Assembly (NCBI RefSeq): GCF_000424265.1
Contig: NZ_AUJO01000015.1
Location: forward strand, 1 to 64,000
Direction of reading: 5' to 3'
From: Butyrivibrio sp. WCD3002
GTDB taxonomy: Bacteria > Bacillota > Clostridia > Lachnospirales > Lachnospiraceae
DNA: 64,000 bases
Positions 8,901 to 16,839 of this stretch are shown one piece after another; the stretch's first letter is position 1, and the number at the start of each line of letters is the position of its first letter. The notes beneath the pieces are model-generated. The model made no database searches and was not told the DNA's origin. It saw nothing but the letters and a program-made list of their open reading frames with translations. A program made the translations under genes and the position numbers.

Positions 8901-9483
8901 GCCATATGTAATTAAGCCTAAGCCTTAGCATAAGCTCAAATATTTTTTCATAGGTCCTGACGCCTATGGTAGTCTCGCCGATATAACGCTGAACCCACTG
9001 TTCCAGCTCTTCCTCGTCGTTAATAAAAATTCCGCGGTACTCAATGCTTGGATGATCGGAAACATGATAATCATCCGGAAGCATCACTTCCATCTTTGGT
9101 TTAACCGGCACATCCGCCATGAAATACCAGGGTGATACCCCAAGAATGGTTCTGCAAAATTCATAGATACCATAGATTGTTCCGCGCTTATCTGATCCTG
9201 CTATGACCAGCATTCCGCGCCTGTCGCGTATTACATAGGCTTCCTTGCGCCTTCTTCCGGACGTGCTGAAAAGGCCTGTAAGATCTTCCTCTTCCAAGTC
9301 ATCACACACGCCAACCGTTCCTACCAGTACTCTCTGGCAGTCCGGATCTGCAGCTTCAGTATTAATTTGTAGCACACGTTTAAAGTCCCGGATCAGATTC
9401 GATACCGCAATTTTGACTGCTTCTGATTCGCGCTCGCTGATTGTCACCACAACCGATGAGTACTGCCTGATTGTTATCCCCAT
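5977..9483 (-). CDS. Glycoside hydrolase family 115, xylan alpha-glucuronidase
   Basis: This 1168-residue enzyme matches GH115 throughout. There is an N-terminal alpha/beta domain (GTIYGIYEFCRTILGVSPWY near residues 115-135), then a barrel region with IWVNDNYGHVRRYP, NGIYYHNSYWAPPGQSYLF and WVTNFGAIKPLEQQITYYAQLAWD, and long beta-rich C-terminal domains. GH115 removes 4-O-methyl-glucuronic acid side chains from xylan or xylo-oligosaccharides. No signal peptide is present, so it probably acts in the cytoplasm on imported aldouronic acids. It is longer than most family members, suggesting an extra C-terminal beta domain. I chose the ATG at 9483 because GAGGGGG precedes it; a TTG ten codons upstream is in frame but less likely. 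It stands alone, with no xylanase or sugar transporter beside it, and shares its stop region with the convergent PilZ gene. Confidence 0.92.
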   Translation of the reverse strand: MGITIRQYSSVVVTISERESEAVKIAVSNLIRDFKRVLQINTEAADPDCQRVLVGTVGVCDDLEEEDLTGLFSTSGRRRKEAYVIRDRRGMLVIAGSDKRGTIYGIYEFCRTILGVSPWYFMADVPVKPKMEVMLPDDYHVSDHPSIEYRGIFINDEEELEQWVQRYIGETTIGVRTYEKIFELMLRLRLNYIWPAMHVNSFNADKQNGALANKMGIVVGSSHCDMLMRSNNKEWRPWLEKKGYSDVRYDITASDKSRDAIIEYWRESVEQNKDYEVTYTLGMRGIHDSGFETVALSGLQGDDLLRGKIELLEDVMEIQQEILDTTLDYKPMRIFVPYKEVLELYDNGLHVPDDYTLIWVNDNYGHVRRYPNEEEKRRPGGNGIYYHNSYWAPPGQSYLFICSVPLAQTRNELKKAYEEGIRKLWVTNFGAIKPLEQQITYYAQLAWDIGKENTICGDEVQFLAQWIDETFSGRHGKKLAPLLVEFDQLTNVRKVEQMDVDAFSQTAYTDEAVSRIHRYEYMFKTGNRIYHSLPDNEKDAFFQLILMKIHAAYYTYTMYYYADRSNLCMRQGKTHSAADYTEKALSFDHARRGMLYFYNHVMANGKWDGILTPEDFPPPRTAMYPACKPPLEKAADHLIITCQNDDSAITFVKPVEKWFEIANAGENEIVVTVDLPGWLRIAEDSIVGFEGHGDIRIKGEERILLEVDWESVPEMITQMSERGDVKPEDKIVSIKDEIHIMALMTGESCVIPVEIRLFRGITLLGQNNIVFPPHMEDDGMLRIEADMVRDLSGAWIRIPNLGRNRGSLVEARMERATLTYEVTVTSEGAFLLELHRFPSLNAMGRIRIGVSVDENPAELIESESIDEYKGDWKNNVRNNVDKLYLRLPNIKAGAHRIIFHAVDKYFAFSRFVIYTKERRENTLGIRGGDLRLPLSFDAAGFSWDFYGKEAYELPPRPVYYALRKQKGDGIGEHMEFLSHYGTPIPASEILAQGLHPMQEKDGRILIEAASALCGSKAAYTESDLWDYCNSPSHGETGLAMYIRDEAALENFHKTKWGGTSAIKKAPSLHYVFEARGGTYRIWARVLMWDAAKSHFTIGIDDKIYSEQDLYGGQGIWRFSAENIWRWVPLVDVKLRNGRHTLRYYAMSAGIRVEQFFITSTDGMPPAMA

Positions 9484-9586
9484 CCTTATCCCCCTCGTGA
9501 GATTTTTAGTCAAGCATATAATCTATTTTACCAATTTTTTATAATTATGTGCTATAGCAATTTTACGAAATTTTCATAATTAATTG

Positions 9587-9592
9587 TATAAA
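9587..9592 (+). promoter_or_regulatory. Candidate -10 box upstream of EAL gene
   Basis: TATAAA preceded by TTG lies in the AT-rich gap between the divergent GH115 and EAL genes. Transcription from it would start next to an ATG at 9599 that opens an 18-codon reading frame (ending 9655), which overlaps the start of the EAL gene in another frame. Whether that small frame is translated is unknown. Confidence 0.35.
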
Positions 9593-9620
9593 ATGCCAAT
9601 GAAACAATTAAGAAAAATAA

Positions 9621-11378
9621 ATGCTTGTTTTAGTGGTTCATTTGTTGCAAAATAAAGATTGTACCGATAGTGAAGTATTTTCATATCAGAAAATGGGCGA
9701 AAACATGCAGAATTACATCTTACTTGACCGATTTATTCAGGTGCTTTCAAGCACTGAGAACTCTGTCGATTCCGCTCAGGAAGCATTCGACGAGATTGCT
9801 CCTGCCTATAGTATCACTCGTATTACATTGGATATGAATATCCCCGAAACGCGTCAAACCCCTACAGGTGAGGTGCGCCATTTATCTGTTTACGAGGGTG
9901 AGATTTCTGATGATACCGAAGCCGAGATTGTATGGCTTGAGGAATCATACAGGACTTTTGAGAACGGGATAATAACCGCAAAGGTTTATGCACCCATCAG
10001 TACCAACTGGAGTCCCGAGGAGCGCCAGGTTCTGCTTTCGATCATGAAGGTATTTCTAATTCACATCGGCAGATGCAGGCTTGTTGAGCTTGTTCAGAGA
10101 AGTGTTCTTACCCAGTATCTAACAGGACTTCCCAATTCAGGAGGCTTCCTTTCCTTTGCCACGCAGAAAATGCTGGCGGGAGAGCTTAAAAAATATAATT
10201 CCTATTACTTTAATCTTCGCGGCTTTGGTCTTATAAACAGGCGCTACGGCCCCGAGGAAACAGACAATATCATAGTCAGATATTCCCGGGTACTTTTAGA
10301 GTTCACCTCAGAGGATGAGATCATAGGTCACCTTGGTGGCGACAATTTCGTTGCGCTTATCAGGAAAGAAAAAACCGAAGCTTTCCTTAATCTTTTACAA
10401 AAAACAGAAACCTTCGGAATCAAGGACGGAGCAAAGGTTCCCATTACCATCAGCGCAGTTGCGGGAGTTTTTGATATCGACGACTCAGTAAAAAATCCCG
10501 GACAGGTTATTGGCAGAAGCTCCATAGCCTGCAGCGTTGCAAGATCCTTATCCAATGAGCCCTTCCTCTTTGTAACAAAGGAGATGAGCACAAGGGTTTA
10601 CCGCGAAAAGCAGATTGAAGACCGTTTTGAAGAAGGACTTTCACAAAGGGAATTTAAGATTTATTACCAGCCCAAGGTAAATACCCAGACAGGCGAGCTT
10701 GTAGGTGCTGAAGCCCTCTCCCGCTGGCTGTGTAAAGGCGAATATGTCTATCCCGCAGAGTTTGTTCCCGTTCTTGAAAGAAACAGCTATTCTGTAGGTC
10801 TTGATATATATGTTATTGAGGATGTTTGTCGCACCCTCAGAGAATGGATTGATCACGGAATGGATCCTGTTCCTGTATCAGTCAATTTTTCAAGAAGCGA
10901 TCTTACAGACGAGCATCTGGCGGAGCAGATACTTAAGATAATTCATAAATACGATATTGATCTTGATTATATTCAGATAGAGGTAACAGAGACTGCCACT
11001 TCAAAGGAAAAGGGACTTATTACCGATTTCCTCCATAAGCTGAAGGGCATGCATATCGCCAGCTCCATAGATGATTTCGGTACCGGCTATTCATCCCTTG
11101 GAATTTTGAGAGACCTGCCGGTCAATACCATAAAAATCGACAAGTCCTTCATAGATGCCGAGGTTCTGACCTCCCGCGATGAGACCATTCTAAGAAACAT
11201 TATCCGAATGGCAAAGGAGCTCGATATCGAGGTAATAACAGAGGGAGTTGAAAGAAAGGATCAGATAGACCTTCTCCACAGAGTGGGCTGCGATCTGGTA
11301 CAGGGCTTTTATTTTGATAAGCCCCTTGAAAAAACAGAATTCGAAAAACGCTTACAGACAAAAAAATATGATGTATAA
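9621..11378 (+). CDS. c-di-GMP phosphodiesterase: degenerate GGDEF plus EAL
   Basis: This soluble 585-residue protein has a poorly defined N-terminal sensory region (about 30-165), a GGDEF-like domain (about 165-320) and an EAL domain (about 335-575). The GGDEF motif is altered to GGDNF, so cyclase activity is unlikely. EAL residues are intact: GAEALSRW, VSVNFSRSD, VTETAT, SIDDFGTGYSSL, IKIDKSF, TEGVERKDQ and LVQGFYF. The enzyme should hydrolyse c-di-GMP to pGpG, with the GGDEF domain perhaps sensing GTP. The start is uncertain: no ATG here has a good ribosome binding site. Codons at 9693 (MGENMQNY) and 9705 (MQNYILLDRF) are plausible alternatives, and the first two dozen residues look unlike protein-coding sequence. 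Together with the PilZ protein and the two related genes nearby it forms a loose c-di-GMP neighbourhood. Confidence 0.87.
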   Translation: MLVLVVHLLQNKDCTDSEVFSYQKMGENMQNYILLDRFIQVLSSTENSVDSAQEAFDEIAPAYSITRITLDMNIPETRQTPTGEVRHLSVYEGEISDDTEAEIVWLEESYRTFENGIITAKVYAPISTNWSPEERQVLLSIMKVFLIHIGRCRLVELVQRSVLTQYLTGLPNSGGFLSFATQKMLAGELKKYNSYYFNLRGFGLINRRYGPEETDNIIVRYSRVLLEFTSEDEIIGHLGGDNFVALIRKEKTEAFLNLLQKTETFGIKDGAKVPITISAVAGVFDIDDSVKNPGQVIGRSSIACSVARSLSNEPFLFVTKEMSTRVYREKQIEDRFEEGLSQREFKIYYQPKVNTQTGELVGAEALSRWLCKGEYVYPAEFVPVLERNSYSVGLDIYVIEDVCRTLREWIDHGMDPVPVSVNFSRSDLTDEHLAEQILKIIHKYDIDLDYIQIEVTETATSKEKGLITDFLHKLKGMHIASSIDDFGTGYSSLGILRDLPVNTIKIDKSFIDAEVLTSRDETILRNIIRMAKELDIEVITEGVERKDQIDLLHRVGCDLVQGFYFDKPLEKTEFEKRLQTKKYDV

Positions 11379-11391
11379 AAAATTTGCGGCA

Positions 11392-12342
11392 TTATTTCAA
11401 TGCCGCAAAAATTATGCTTGCTACTATCTGCAAAATTACAAATCTAATCACAACCTGGGTATCTGACCATTCCATATTTTTACGAACATGATCATGAATA
11501 GGTGTGCGAATATTGTTCATGATATGAATTTTGCAAAAACGAATAAGTGACACCTTGATAAGTCCAAGGCCGCCATCAATTATCAGCACGATTGACAAAA
11601 TAAGGTAAGCAAAAGGGTGTCCTGACTTCATGGCAAGTATCGCGATAAAAAATCCCAGCGCTCTTGAACCCGCATCTCCCATAAGCATGCTGCTGGGTGA
11701 ACAGTTAAAGTACAAATATGCCAGAAGCACAGCGCAAAGTATCTGGCCTGCGGTTGCCATACTTCCAAGATTTTCAGAAAACAGGAAAGCAAATGACATT
11801 ACAGTTACAATTACCAGCGATCCGCAAAGACCGTCAACTCCGTCAGAGCAGTTTGTAACATTAACCGCAATCCATATCAGGATCACCCCAAGGATGAAAT
11901 AAACCACATAGGGGATATTGAACTGAAGCGTGAAAAAGGACACTTCCGTTCCGTTATACTTTAGGAATGTGACCATGGTCAAAACTGAGATAACCAGATC
12001 GATCAGACCTTTTTTATACTCGTTCCAGGGTTTTTCTGCCGCATCATCAAGATATCCGCTTAGCATCATCAAAAACAGAAATACCAGATACAGTATGTAC
12101 TCAAAGGAAAGCGGAAGGAACAGCAGGGATGCAATTATAAAATCAATCACAAACACTATGCCAACGCCTCGAAGTTTCCCCTTGGAAAGCGCTCCGTTAA
12201 TAGCAAAAGCGCGGCCCTGATCCTGAGGAAGAAAGCCAAATCTCATATTAAGAGTGATGAAGGTAAGTAAAAATGCTACTGCCATTGCGATAGCAGCTGT
12301 CTGAACCGGCGCAAAATATCCGAATAAAATATCATATAACAT
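11392..12342 (-). CDS. MraY-like polyprenyl-phosphate sugar-1-phosphate transferase
   Basis: This integral membrane protein of 316 residues has about ten transmembrane segments. Conserved loops of the MraY/WecA superfamily are visible: NVTNCSDGVDGLCG (about 160-175, substrate Asp/Asn), MLMGDAGSRALGF (about 220, Mg-binding Asp), and a C-terminal loop, TPIHDHVRKNMEW. The last resembles the HHH loop of MraY but reads HDH. The family moves phospho-sugar from a UDP-sugar to undecaprenyl phosphate on the inner membrane face. It could be a second MraY for peptidoglycan or an initiating transferase for the glycan locus downstream. It stands alone rather than in a division/cell-wall cluster, which argues for a paralogue. 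AAAGGAG precedes the ATG. It converges with the upstream EAL gene at a 13-base gap without an obvious terminator. Confidence 0.82.
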   Translation of the reverse strand: MLYDILFGYFAPVQTAAIAMAVAFLLTFITLNMRFGFLPQDQGRAFAINGALSKGKLRGVGIVFVIDFIIASLLFLPLSFEYILYLVFLFLMMLSGYLDDAAEKPWNEYKKGLIDLVISVLTMVTFLKYNGTEVSFFTLQFNIPYVVYFILGVILIWIAVNVTNCSDGVDGLCGSLVIVTVMSFAFLFSENLGSMATAGQILCAVLLAYLYFNCSPSSMLMGDAGSRALGFFIAILAMKSGHPFAYLILSIVLIIDGGLGLIKVSLIRFCKIHIMNNIRTPIHDHVRKNMEWSDTQVVIRFVILQIVASIIFAALK

Positions 12343-12371
12343 AAACTAACTCCTTTATATTTATAATAATA

Positions 12372-12380
12372 TGTTATAAT
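12372..12380 (+). promoter_or_regulatory. Extended -10 promoter before GGDEF-like gene
   Basis: TGTTATAAT is an extended -10; a second TATAAT lies at 12400-12405. Transcription from the first would begin at about 12387, one base before an ATG (12388) that opens an 11-codon frame ending in TAATG at the start of the GGDEF-like gene. Confidence 0.45.
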
Positions 12381-12387
12381 TTTACTC

Positions 12388-12423
12388 ATGTTTACTGATT
12401 ATAATAGCGAAGGAATTAAATAA
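12388..12423 (+). CDS. Possible 11-codon leader ORF coupled to GGDEF-like gene
   Basis: The ATG at 12388 starts MFTDYNSEGIK and stops at TAA 12421-12423. The last base of the stop is the A of the next gene's ATG (TAATG). The start sits almost at the predicted transcription start, so it would be read leaderless. A leader peptide that delivers ribosomes to the next gene is one explanation; chance is another, as the frame is very short. Confidence 0.25.
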   Translation: MFTDYNSEGIK

Positions 12424-13493
12424 TGGCAACTTTTTCAAATAAACTAAAGGACCTTTTTGCTCCTTATATTCACCCATCTATCAGGGAAAGTATTTATCAC
12501 ATCAATTTACAGTCAAACAGAGCTTTCACTCTTTTCATGTCCATTTTAGAGTCCGCTATTTTTATATTCATGATTTTCTTTGAAAAGGGAATCTTCGGTG
12601 AGCCTTTCGTGCTTCTGATGTGCTTATATGCTATTTCCACAAGCTTGTTATTCTTTTTTATAACAAACTATGCCCTAAGGAAATCACACAAGCCCTATAG
12701 CAGGTACAGATTTATTTACATAGCCTATTACATTTCTATCCTGGCATTTGGCATGTTCACTTCTTTTTACCATTATTCCCATGGTGAACAGATGCTGGCC
12801 TTTTTTGCTACAGAATTCTGCGTAGCCAGCTTTCTGATTTTACCGCCCTGGTGTTCTATTTTACTTATCATTGGCTCATATATCGGATTTTATGGCATTT
12901 TGTTTGCTTATGACGGTGCTCCTACAGTAAATCTGGTCAACTATATTATACTTACCTTTCTTACTACCGCAGGTTCAATCCGTAAATATCGCACCCAGGC
13001 TACTGAGCTTGAGCGAATTCACAGAATAGAGACTATGAATGAGATGATGCAAAATCTTCCCGTTCATGATGCCACAACCAATTTAAAGAGCAGATATGCT
13101 CTTCGCGATGATTTTACCTCTTATCAGAATCATCCCATAATAGTAATCATGCTTGATATTGATGATTTCGCATCCATAAACGAAACCTACGGCACAAAGA
13201 CAGGTAATGAAATTCTTAGTAATATCGGCGATCTTGTAAGTAAATATCTTACAGAAAATGCAGCCTACAGATATGGTGATGACTCCTTCCTGATTATTCT
13301 TCAGGATGTTGACGTTGATGTCGCAATGCAAAAGCTGTCAAGATTTGAGCGTAGCATAGCAACACTTAAGATTCCGGAAACTGAAATCCCCGTGCACAGC
13401 AACAGCGGATATTCCCACGGAACACCTCGTGATGAAGAGGATCTGCGCCTCCTTATTGATGCTGCCGCAGCAAAAAGAAGAGAGTTCTCATAA
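12423..13493 (+). CDS. Membrane protein with degenerate GGDEF domain
   Basis: This 356-residue protein has about six membrane segments in residues 35-190 and a C-terminal GGDEF-like domain (about 215-345). The domain fold is recognisable (DIDDFASINETYG, where the metal/substrate Asp sits), but the signature is YGDDSF rather than GG(D/E)EF, so diguanylate cyclase activity is doubtful. It may be a c-di-GMP or GTP sensor, or bind a partner. A GAAGGA ribosome binding site lies about nine bases before the ATG. It follows the divergent MraY-like gene and precedes a DUF3048 lipoprotein with its own promoter. The membrane region is unlike well-known sensory modules that I can name. Confidence 0.8.
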   Translation: MATFSNKLKDLFAPYIHPSIRESIYHINLQSNRAFTLFMSILESAIFIFMIFFEKGIFGEPFVLLMCLYAISTSLLFFFITNYALRKSHKPYSRYRFIYIAYYISILAFGMFTSFYHYSHGEQMLAFFATEFCVASFLILPPWCSILLIIGSYIGFYGILFAYDGAPTVNLVNYIILTFLTTAGSIRKYRTQATELERIHRIETMNEMMQNLPVHDATTNLKSRYALRDDFTSYQNHPIIVIMLDIDDFASINETYGTKTGNEILSNIGDLVSKYLTENAAYRYGDDSFLIILQDVDVDVAMQKLSRFERSIATLKIPETEIPVHSNSGYSHGTPRDEEDLRLLIDAAAAKRREFS

Positions 13494-13557
13494 AAGCACT
13501 TTCTATATTTAATTATTGCGGAATTGTTAATTTGGACTTTTTCAGAATGACCTTTTC

Positions 13558-13566
13558 TGTTAAAAT
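13558..13566 (+). promoter_or_regulatory. Extended -10 promoter of DUF3048 lipoprotein gene
   Basis: TGTTAAAAT fits an extended -10; a TTGGAC upstream is too far (23 bases) to be its usual -35. The leader then holds a small hairpin, GGCGT/ACGCC, and AAGGAGG seven bases before the ATG at 13611. The strong ribosome binding site and the gene's biased codon use suggest high expression. Confidence 0.45.
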
Positions 13567-13610
13567 GGTAAAGGCGTTTTCTTACGCCGCATAATAAGGA
13601 GGATTATATT

Positions 13611-14783
13611 ATGAAGTTAAATAAGAGATTTATGAGCATTGTTCTTACATCAGTAATGCTCACAGCTGCTGTTGGTTGCAGCAAGTCTACTGAAACAGAA
13701 GACGCTTCAGAGGGACTTTCATGGGAGACAATTGAAGATACTACATCAAGCGATGCATCTTCAGAGGAAAGTGTCGAAGAAGAAGTCGTAGCCGAAGAAG
13801 AGCCCGTAGTAGCTGCTGAGGTTCCTGCAGGAATGTATCTCAGTGAGCTCACAGGTGAGCCTATAGATGAAGCACTTAAGGATCAGCGTCCTATCGCTGT
13901 TATGGTTGATAACGAATCAATCGCTCTTCCCCACTACGGAACATCTGAAGCAGATGTTGTATATGAGATGATGAACAGTACTCAGAACGGCCGTATCACA
14001 CGTCTTATGTGCCTCGTAAAGGATTGGGCATCAATCAAGCAGATGGGTTCTATCAGAAGTACAAGACCTACAAACATCATCCTTGCAGCTGAGTGGAACG
14101 CAGTTCTTTGCCACGATGGCGGTCCTGCTGTTCACATCAATCCTTACCTTGCTAAGGAATGGGGTACAAACCACTTCTCAGGAACATTCTCTCGTGTAGA
14201 TAACGGTAAGAGCCGTGAGTATACAGAGTACATCCTTCCCGGAGATCTTGAGAACAACTTCTCCAGCAGCGGATTCTCAACAACCTACAACGAGTTCACA
14301 CCTGAGGGCGTTAAGGAGAACCACTTCAACTTCACAACATGGGGTAACGAAGTTAACCTCGAGAACAAGGGCTATGCTAAGTGCCTTGATGCTACAACAA
14401 TTGACATCGCATCATTTACACACAACACTTCAAAGCTTGTTTACAACGAGTCAACTAAAGAATATGAGTACTATGAATATGGTAAGCAGCACCTCGATGC
14501 AGAGGATAGCGCACCTCTTTCATTCAAGAACGTTATTCTTCAGAAGTGTACCTTCAATCAGCTTGATGATCACGGTTATCTGATCTACAACTGTATCGAT
14601 ATCAACCAGCCCGGTTACTACTGCACAAACGGTAAGGCTACAGATATCGTATGGACCAAGGTTGGTGAGCTGAACAAGACTCAGTACTTCGATTCACAGG
14701 CTAACGAGCTTGAAATCAACAACGGTAAGACCTACATCGCTCTCGTTCCTGCTGATACATGGGATACTCTTGTAATCGAGTAA
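13611..14783 (+). CDS. DUF3048 domain lipoprotein (YerB-like)
   Basis: This is a 390-residue secreted lipoprotein. The signal peptide (MKLNKRFMSIVLTSVMLTAAVGC) ends in the lipobox Cys at residue 23. A Ser/Glu-rich linker (about 24-70) follows, then the DUF3048 region beginning GMYLSELTGEPIDEAL, with IAVMVDNESIALPHYG and MGSIRSTRP as its clearest conserved blocks. The family (for example Bacillus YerB) sits on the outer face of the membrane; its function is not established, though cell-envelope roles are suspected. The gene has its own promoter, an excellent ribosome binding site and a strong terminator, so it is monocistronic. Codon choice is skewed to AAC, TTC and AAG, unlike the neighbouring regulatory genes and typical of abundant proteins. 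Confidence 0.87.
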   Translation: MKLNKRFMSIVLTSVMLTAAVGCSKSTETEDASEGLSWETIEDTTSSDASSEESVEEEVVAEEEPVVAAEVPAGMYLSELTGEPIDEALKDQRPIAVMVDNESIALPHYGTSEADVVYEMMNSTQNGRITRLMCLVKDWASIKQMGSIRSTRPTNIILAAEWNAVLCHDGGPAVHINPYLAKEWGTNHFSGTFSRVDNGKSREYTEYILPGDLENNFSSSGFSTTYNEFTPEGVKENHFNFTTWGNEVNLENKGYAKCLDATTIDIASFTHNTSKLVYNESTKEYEYYEYGKQHLDAEDSAPLSFKNVILQKCTFNQLDDHGYLIYNCIDINQPGYYCTNGKATDIVWTKVGELNKTQYFDSQANELEINNGKTYIALVPADTWDTLVIE

Positions 14784-14810
14784 ATCAGAAACATCTGAAT
14801 AAATGACTAT

Positions 14811-14843
14811 AAAAACCTCCGGTGGTATCCATCGGAGGTTTTT
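14811..14843. terminator. Bidirectional intrinsic terminator
   Basis: AAAAACCTCCG pairs with CGGAGGTTTTT, with extra GTGG/CCAT pairing toward the loop. The A-run and T-run on either side let it end both the DUF3048 gene (+) and the convergent EAL gene (-), whose stop starts at 14845. Confidence 0.9.
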
Positions 14844-14844
14844 A

Positions 14845-16731
14845 TTATTTGATCATCTCTTTGAATTTTTCAGGAGGAACAGGACGGGAGAAGTAATATC
14901 CCTGAATCATGTCGCAGCCTATTCCCTTTACATATTCATACTGGCCTTCGGTTTCTACGCCCTCTACTACAATTGGCATATCCAATTGTCTGGCCATCTC
15001 TACAATCGTATTTATAACTATCTTGCCCTTATCTGAGCTCTCTATTCCATCCATGAAGTGCATGTCTGCTTTAAGAACATCCACATGAGCATCCTTGAAG
15101 GTATTAAAACTTGAATACCCGGATCCAAAGTCATCCATAAGGATTCTAAAGCCCACTTCCTTAAGAACTTCAATAGTTTTAAAGAATCTCTGGTTATCCG
15201 CAACGAATGCACTCTCAGTGATCTCAAGCTTTATATCAAGCGGAGATAAATGGTACTTCTTTATAAGGTCCACTATTACCTCATACAGATTATCCATCTG
15301 AAGGTCACGTCTTGAAATATTTACCGATACCGGAGGTACCAGAATTCCTTCCTTCCTCCACTCAGCTATATATTTGCAAACCTGCTCCCATACATAGACA
15401 TCCAGCTTATTGATAAAGCCGTTTTTCTCAAATAGAGGAATAAAATCCCCAGGGCTAATAAGGCCATACTGCTTGTCCTTCCAGCGAACCAGCGCCTCTG
15501 CGCTACATATCTGCTTGGTATTTGCATCATAGATTGGCTGGAAATAAGGCACAAATGCATTCTCATGGATTGCTCTTTCGCAGTTATGAAGCATATATGC
15601 CTGCATCTCGAAGGCATGATCCTGACTCATATCATATACGCATTCATGCTTATCATAGTCATACCTTATAGACTGCATCGCAAACCGGGCTCTGTCACAC
15701 ATAAGGATAGGATTCATTGTCCTGTCCTTAATCTTATACACGCCGGAATATAGAGAAAGGTTGTAATCCATATTCTCTCCGGGATACATTTCATCCAGTG
15801 ACAGAATCCCCTGCAGCATCCAGTAAGTGCCTTCAGGGAAAAGCCCTACGAAATTGTCCTCTCCAAGATATCCAAGCTCAACCTCCCAGGAAAAGCTTTT
15901 TCTCATGGCAGCCGCCACTCTTATGAGGATATCATCACCGCGTTCAAATCCAAACCTCTCGTTTACGTCCTGGAAATTTCTGATATCCAGAACACAAAGC
16001 TGATAATTTGTATCGGGATTAAGCGCCAAATCTTCCTCTACTGCCCTGAAGAAGGCTTCTGACTTATAAATACCTATCTTGGGATCTACGGGATTGTCCA
16101 CAATATACAGCATTATCAGATTGAAGGTTACAAAGGTAGCAAACACAGCTCCCATGAATTTAAAATCGGATATTCTGTAATTCAGCGCCGTGATACAAAA
16201 GACAAGCACTACAATCGCAACAATAGTTGACGAAGCAAGTACTCCCAGTCGTCTTCTGTGTCTGATTACCAGATATGCTGTCATTATCACATAAGCAAGA
16301 AGTATTACTGTGGATACGAAAATAAATGTTAACTTTTCTAAAGTGACTTCTCCTCTTACCTCAGGATAATAAGCCACATGATTGATCGGATTGATAACAA
16401 GTAAGAAAATCATTTGAAGCACGCAGGGAAAAATAGAAAGTAGAGGCCTTTTCTCCTTTGCGCGCACGAGACCAATGGTAATTTTCATTGCAAACAAAAG
16501 ATACGACGTAAGCGCCAGGGTAAATGCGGATATATTGAAAACATGTATCCTGCCGTCGCTTAACGGTACGAATCTCTTTACAAAATCACTTCCCCATACT
16601 AAAAGGATATATAAAATTGTGACAATGATTTCCATATCTATCCATAGCTTTCCTACACTACGGCTGATACTTCTCGCCCTAATTGCAAGAATACCTATGG
16701 CTAAGATTCCAAAACTCAGCAGTGTAATCAT
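14845..16731 (-). CDS. Membrane c-di-GMP phosphodiesterase: degenerate GGDEF plus EAL
   Basis: This 628-residue protein has seven to eight predicted membrane helices (about 1-215), a GGDEF-like domain (about 225-365) and an EAL domain (about 385-625). The GGDEF signature is GEDNF, so cyclase activity is unlikely. EAL catalytic positions are kept: SAEALVRW, VSVNISRRD, EITESAF, MDDFGSGYSSF, the Lys of DVLKADM, VEGVETEGQ and MIQGYYF. It should break down c-di-GMP in response to an unknown membrane or extracellular cue. GGGAG lies seven bases before the ATG. It is bounded by bidirectional terminators on both sides and is therefore a single-gene unit. Its arrangement closely parallels the soluble EAL protein at 9621, but the N-terminal sensor differs. 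Confidence 0.9.
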   Translation of the reverse strand: MITLLSFGILAIGILAIRARSISRSVGKLWIDMEIIVTILYILLVWGSDFVKRFVPLSDGRIHVFNISAFTLALTSYLLFAMKITIGLVRAKEKRPLLSIFPCVLQMIFLLVINPINHVAYYPEVRGEVTLEKLTFIFVSTVILLAYVIMTAYLVIRHRRRLGVLASSTIVAIVVLVFCITALNYRISDFKFMGAVFATFVTFNLIMLYIVDNPVDPKIGIYKSEAFFRAVEEDLALNPDTNYQLCVLDIRNFQDVNERFGFERGDDILIRVAAAMRKSFSWEVELGYLGEDNFVGLFPEGTYWMLQGILSLDEMYPGENMDYNLSLYSGVYKIKDRTMNPILMCDRARFAMQSIRYDYDKHECVYDMSQDHAFEMQAYMLHNCERAIHENAFVPYFQPIYDANTKQICSAEALVRWKDKQYGLISPGDFIPLFEKNGFINKLDVYVWEQVCKYIAEWRKEGILVPPVSVNISRRDLQMDNLYEVIVDLIKKYHLSPLDIKLEITESAFVADNQRFFKTIEVLKEVGFRILMDDFGSGYSSFNTFKDAHVDVLKADMHFMDGIESSDKGKIVINTIVEMARQLDMPIVVEGVETEGQYEYVKGIGCDMIQGYYFSRPVPPEKFKEMIK

Positions 16732-16768
16732 GGATAATCTCCCACTTCGCGTATATTATCATTATACA

Positions 16769-16806
16769 CAAAAAAATCGGCGAACCATCAGTTCACCGAT
16801 TTTTTC
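16769..16806. terminator. Intrinsic terminator
   Basis: AAAAAATCGG-C-GAAC and GTTC-A-CCGATTTTTT form a long stem with a single internal mismatch and a five-base loop, with the T-run on either strand. It lies just downstream of the zinc-ribbon gene on the minus strand, whose stop is at 16840. Confidence 0.85.
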
Positions 16807-16839
16807 AGATTTTTTTTATATCGTTTTTATTTTTTCGAA

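Noticed and set aside
11379..11391. Terminator between the convergent EAL and MraY-like genes
   Set aside because: The 13-base gap is too short and no hairpin with a T-run is visible; TTTGCGGCATT/AATGCCGC pairing lies partly in the MraY-like coding end and is weak evidence.
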